From: JBCBKZ01 sp039026975
Lineage (GTDB): Bacteria; Bacteroidota; Bacteroidia; J057
DNA length: 9,048 nucleotides
Direction of reading: 5' to 3'
Assembly: GCA_039026975.1 (NCBI GenBank)
Contig: JBCCLI010000270.1
Span: 1-9,048, forward strand
The notes below the pieces were generated by a model, which saw only the letters and a program-made list of their open reading frames with translations, searched no databases and was not told where the DNA came from. The position numbers and the translations under genes are program-made. Of the stretch, positions 6,641 to 9,048 are shown piece after piece; within the stretch, counting starts at the first letter, position 1, and each line of letters opens with the position of its first letter.

Positions 6641-7423
6641 ATGGGTTTCAAAGACTACTATCAAATTCTTCAGGTAAATCGTACAGCAAGCGAAGAAGAA
6701 ATCAGACAAGCCTTTAGGAGGCTGGCTAAGCGGTTTCATCCTGACAGTAATCCTGATGAGCGTGCCAGGGCCATCTTTAATGAAATTAATGAGGCCCATC
6801 AGGTGTTAAGTGATGCGCAGAAACGGAAGAACTATGACTTCCAGTATACCCTCCTCCTACAGTTTCTCCAACAAAATGGAAATGTTCCTCACCCCGGTAT
6901 GGGAGCCGCCAGGACAAGGAGACAATTCCGAGAGCCGCCTAAGGTATCTCGTGCCCTTAAAATATATGCCAACGTAGCCCAGGTGTTTACTTTCATGGCC
7001 TTACTCTTTTCCATCACCTTACTGACTGACTATCTACTTCCCCGAAAGCCCTATGTAGAAATGGTAAATGGGTATGGGGAGCTGGAAGATCAGAGTAAAG
7101 GTTACAGGGTGCATACCATGCATTCTGACTTTCAAGTAGAAAAGGATGTAGCTAATTATATGCAGTTAGGAGAATTAATAGGAATTTATAGAACCAAGCT
7201 GTACGCCATTGTAGACCAGATCAGTGTAAGAGAACAAGGCGAGATAGTATTAATGAAGCCTATGACCAACCTGTATTCAGGGCCTTTTTGGGCACTGGCC
7301 CTTATGCTATGGACACCTTTATTTTTTCTGCCCAGGCATGATGTAATTCTCAGGTCTTGCTCAGGAACTTTTAACCTCCTGCTTGCCTACATTATGTTGC
7401 AGATTTTGATTATTTCTTACTGA
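6641..7423 (+). CDS. membrane-anchored J-domain (DnaJ-like) protein
   Basis: Residues 4-67 form a complete J-domain: DYYQILQV at the start, helix II IRQAFRRLAKRF, the catalytic HPD tripeptide at 33-35, and helix III up to KRKNYDFQY. There is no Gly/Phe region, zinc-finger domain or DnaJ C-terminal substrate domain, so it is not the housekeeping DnaJ. A basic linker (91-107) leads to three predicted transmembrane segments at about 109-133, 213-231 and 241-259. The J-domain must face the cytoplasm to reach DnaK, which places residues 134-210, a small soluble domain without a recognised fold, on the periplasmic side. The likely role is recruiting DnaK/Hsp70 to the inner membrane for a specific client. 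No chaperone partner gene is adjacent. It is separated by 97 bases from the lipoprotein gene, with a small hairpin and a new promoter-like element between, so probably not co-transcribed. Confidence 0.9.
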   Translation: MGFKDYYQILQVNRTASEEEIRQAFRRLAKRFHPDSNPDERARAIFNEINEAHQVLSDAQKRKNYDFQYTLLLQFLQQNGNVPHPGMGAARTRRQFREPPKVSRALKIYANVAQVFTFMALLFSITLLTDYLLPRKPYVEMVNGYGELEDQSKGYRVHTMHSDFQVEKDVANYMQLGELIGIYRTKLYAIVDQISVREQGEIVLMKPMTNLYSGPFWALALMLWTPLFFLPRHDVILRSCSGTFNLLLAYIMLQILIISY

Positions 7424-7453
7424 CTAACCCATAAATCTCCCAACTTGTCAGTG

Positions 7454-7470
7454 GAATGACGTTTTCATTC
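7454..7470 (+). terminator. small hairpin after the J-domain gene, weak terminator candidate
   Basis: GAATGA (7454-7459) and TCATTC (7465-7470) form a perfect 6-bp stem around the loop CGTTT, 31 bases after the stop codon at 7421-7423. The stem is AT-rich and is not followed by a T-run, so termination is only weakly supported. Confidence 0.25.
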
Positions 7471-7500
7471 TCCCATATCTATCTACCTTAAGTGTAAAAT

Positions 7501-7508
7501 TAAATTTG
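7501..7508 (+). promoter_or_regulatory. candidate Bacteroidota -7 element for the lipoprotein-barrel operon
   Basis: TAAATTTG matches TAnnTTTG exactly and ends 12 bases before the ATG at 7521, so a transcript from it would have a leader of only about five bases. No clear TTG is present at the -33 distance. The very short leader is unusual and tempers the call. Confidence 0.35.
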
Positions 7509-7520
7509 CGCTAATATCTG

Positions 7521-8183
7521 ATGAAAACGAATCTGTTTTTATGCCTTATGGCCTTGCTACTTTCCGCTTGCGTAGGTACGGATATAGTAGAACTGACCAC
7601 AGAAGCTAAGGTTAGCATCCTTACCCCTGTAGAGACACTCCAGGTAGGAGATACCCTTGAAATGGAGGCGGAATACATAGACCGCTTTGGAGACCCCCAA
7701 AATACACCTGTTACCTGGACCAGCTTACATGAGAATATTATCCAGATAGTAAATTCCAACTCATTAGTAGCTGTAGATACAGGGCTAGCCACTATAGTAG
7801 CCACAGTAGATGGTGTCCATGACTCAGTACGTATCCAGGCTACACCAGACCCCACCTCCTTTAACCAAAACAGAACTGGGATATTTGAAGGAAAAAATAA
7901 TTACACAGTAGAGGGTTCCTTTGACTTGGCTATGACAGAGACCGGACTCTCTCTGGATTTCGGGACTGATTTTCTTTCCCAAAGAGGCCCAGGTCTTTAC
8001 ATCTACTTAGGTAACTCTGGAACCAGCATAGCAGGTGCAGTAGAGCTAGGAGAGATTAAAGCATTTACAGGCGCCCAAAGTTATGCCGTCCCTGCGGAGG
8101 TAGAGCTAAATACCTTTGATTTTGTCATCGTCTATTGTAAACCATTTGGTGCCTCCTTCGGCTGTGGGGCAATTGAACAATGA
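7521..8183 (+). CDS. BIG2-DM13 domain lipoprotein
   Basis: A 220-residue lipoprotein: MKTN, a hydrophobic stretch, then the lipobox LSAC with Cys17 as the acylated residue. Residues about 29-107 fit a bacterial Ig-like (BIG2) domain: a VGDTLEMEAEY strand, VTWTS, then the LVAVDTGLATIVATVDG turn that mirrors the usual 'G-x-A-x-I-T-A' pattern. Residues about 117-218 fit a DM13 domain: GIFEG at its start, RGPGLYIYLGN (155-165), ELGEIKAFTGAQSYAVP (175-191), and the terminal FDFVIVYCKPFGASFG (199-214) containing the conserved cysteine C206. DM13 is proposed in the literature to carry a redox-active cysteine in electron-transfer or hydroxylation systems; this has not been shown for this protein. It probably sits at the outer membrane, given the barrel partner. 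The stop overlaps the next start (ATGA at 8180-8183), so the two genes are translationally coupled. Confidence 0.88.
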   Translation: MKTNLFLCLMALLLSACVGTDIVELTTEAKVSILTPVETLQVGDTLEMEAEYIDRFGDPQNTPVTWTSLHENIIQIVNSNSLVAVDTGLATIVATVDGVHDSVRIQATPDPTSFNQNRTGIFEGKNNYTVEGSFDLAMTETGLSLDFGTDFLSQRGPGLYIYLGNSGTSIAGAVELGEIKAFTGAQSYAVPAEVELNTFDFVIVYCKPFGASFGCGAIEQ

Positions 8184-9048
8184 TTATCATGAAATTCCTA
8201 CAAACCTCTTTTTGTATTCTGGTCACAGCCTGTCTGATGGGTTTCCCTTACTCAGCTAAGGCAAGTGGCTGGCCCCAGCCTAAGGGGAGTGCCTACCTAA
8301 AGCTGGGCCAGTACCTCATTATCTCTGACCAGTATTTTGCTCCATCAGGTGATGTGATAGACATTACCACCACCGGTTTCTACTCCACCTATCTATATGC
8401 GGAATATGGCCTAACTGATAGATTGACAGTGTCCGCCTATATGCCCTTTTTCGTGAGAAGTACCTTGAATGAGGTGGAAACTACGGATGGAGACTTGCTG
8501 AATGAAGGGGATGAGGTAAACTCCTTTGGAGATACAGATATAAGCCTGAAGTATGGCCTTTTCCAAAAGAATAATTGGGCAGTAAGCGCTTCCCTTACCT
8601 TAGGACTCCCGCTAGGAGAACCTCAAGGAGGTAATACCGAACTTCTCCAAACAGGTGATGGAGAGTTTAACCAATTGTTAGCAGTAGAAGTAAGCCGTTC
8701 CTTTCAAAATGGGAATGCTTTTGTATCAGCTTTAGTAGGCATAAATAATCGGACGGAAAACTTCTCAGATGAGTTTAGATATGGCGTAGAAGGAGGAGTG
8801 AAAGTAGCTAATAAGCACTGGTTTATTCTCAAGATAAATGGAATAGAATCCCTCCAGAATGGGGATGCTGCTAGCATAGCTAACAATGGGATCTTCAGTA
8901 ATAACCTGGAATACGTAGCTATCACTCCAGAGTTTAACTTCCAGGTGAAGGATAACTGGGGAGTATCATTAGCTGTAGGAGGCGCCCCTATTGCAAGAAG
9001 AGTACTTGCGGCACCATCATTTAATGTGGGGCTGTTCGCGACCCTTTA
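8180..9048 (+). CDS. outer-membrane beta-barrel protein (transporter/Phenol_MetA_deg-like), partial at right edge
   Basis: The frame is open from the ATG at 8180, which overlaps the upstream TGA, to the window end (289 complete codons). An alternative ATG at 8189 would give MKFLQTSFCILVTACLMGFP and an equally good signal peptide, with likely cleavage after the AKA motif near residue 28. The mature protein has alternating amphipathic strands: GSAYLKLGQYLIIS, TYLYAEYGLTDRLTVSAYMP, FGDTDISLKYGLF and WAVSASLTLGLPLG. The 'TDRLTVSAYMPF' and 'GDTDISLKYGL' segments are characteristic of the Phenol_MetA_deg/transporter-type barrel family in Gram-negative bacteria. Substrate is unknown. Only the C-terminal strands are missing; the last visible segment, FNVGLFATL, looks like a late barrel strand. 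Coupling to the DM13 lipoprotein suggests that both act together in the outer membrane. The frame is certain; the family is likely. Confidence 0.82.
   Translation, partial: MIIMKFLQTSFCILVTACLMGFPYSAKASGWPQPKGSAYLKLGQYLIISDQYFAPSGDVIDITTTGFYSTYLYAEYGLTDRLTVSAYMPFFVRSTLNEVETTDGDLLNEGDEVNSFGDTDISLKYGLFQKNNWAVSASLTLGLPLGEPQGGNTELLQTGDGEFNQLLAVEVSRSFQNGNAFVSALVGINNRTENFSDEFRYGVEGGVKVANKHWFILKINGIESLQNGDAASIANNGIFSNNLEYVAITPEFNFQVKDNWGVSLAVGGAPIARRVLAAPSFNVGLFATL

Overview
The window looks like chromosomal DNA of a Bacteroidota member (Cytophagia-like is my guess; rank below phylum is not proven). The reasons are TAnnTTTG-type -7 promoter elements ahead of several genes, mostly weak or absent Shine-Dalgarno sequences, moderately AT-rich DNA with scattered unrelated transcription units, and a BIG2-DM13 lipoprotein paired with an outer-membrane barrel. 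No rRNA, tRNA, CRISPR array, integrase, transposase or phage gene is visible.

Layout: (1) 1-673, minus strand, a class I SAM methyltransferase cut by the left edge, divergent from (2) 894-2183, plus, a Na+-coupled dicarboxylate/acidic amino acid symporter of the SLC1/DAACS family. (3) 2321-4309, plus, a 662-residue protein with two AAA+ modules, the first degenerate and the second with an intact Walker A/B. (4) 4310-5165 has no intact gene. It holds a long near-perfect inverted repeat (4321-4368), a decayed, frameshifted and 3'-truncated copy of the next gene (4364-5006, minus), and a degenerate CTTANN hexanucleotide array (5037-5170). (5) 5166-6107, minus, an exported protein of unknown function, the apparent parent or sister of that decayed copy. 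(6) 6171-6640, about 470 bases without a convincing gene. (7) 6641-7423, plus, a membrane-anchored J-domain protein. (8) 7521-8183 and 8180-9048, plus, a BIG2-DM13 lipoprotein whose stop overlaps the start of an outer-membrane beta-barrel protein that runs off the right edge.

Most units appear to be independent single-gene transcripts. The only clear operon is the lipoprotein-barrel pair, with its 4-base ATGA overlap, which suggests a joint role at the outer membrane. The most informative finding is the tandem relic at 4364-5006. Read across three frames it stays colinear with the intact neighbour to within 1-2 bases over about 160 codons, so the 850-base 'intergenic' stretch is the remains of a tandem duplication, with a simple repeat as the spacer and an inverted repeat at the truncation point. 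I see no clear multi-gene novel system. The candidates for new biology are the BIG2-DM13/barrel pair, the orphan two-module AAA+ protein and the three-helix J-protein.
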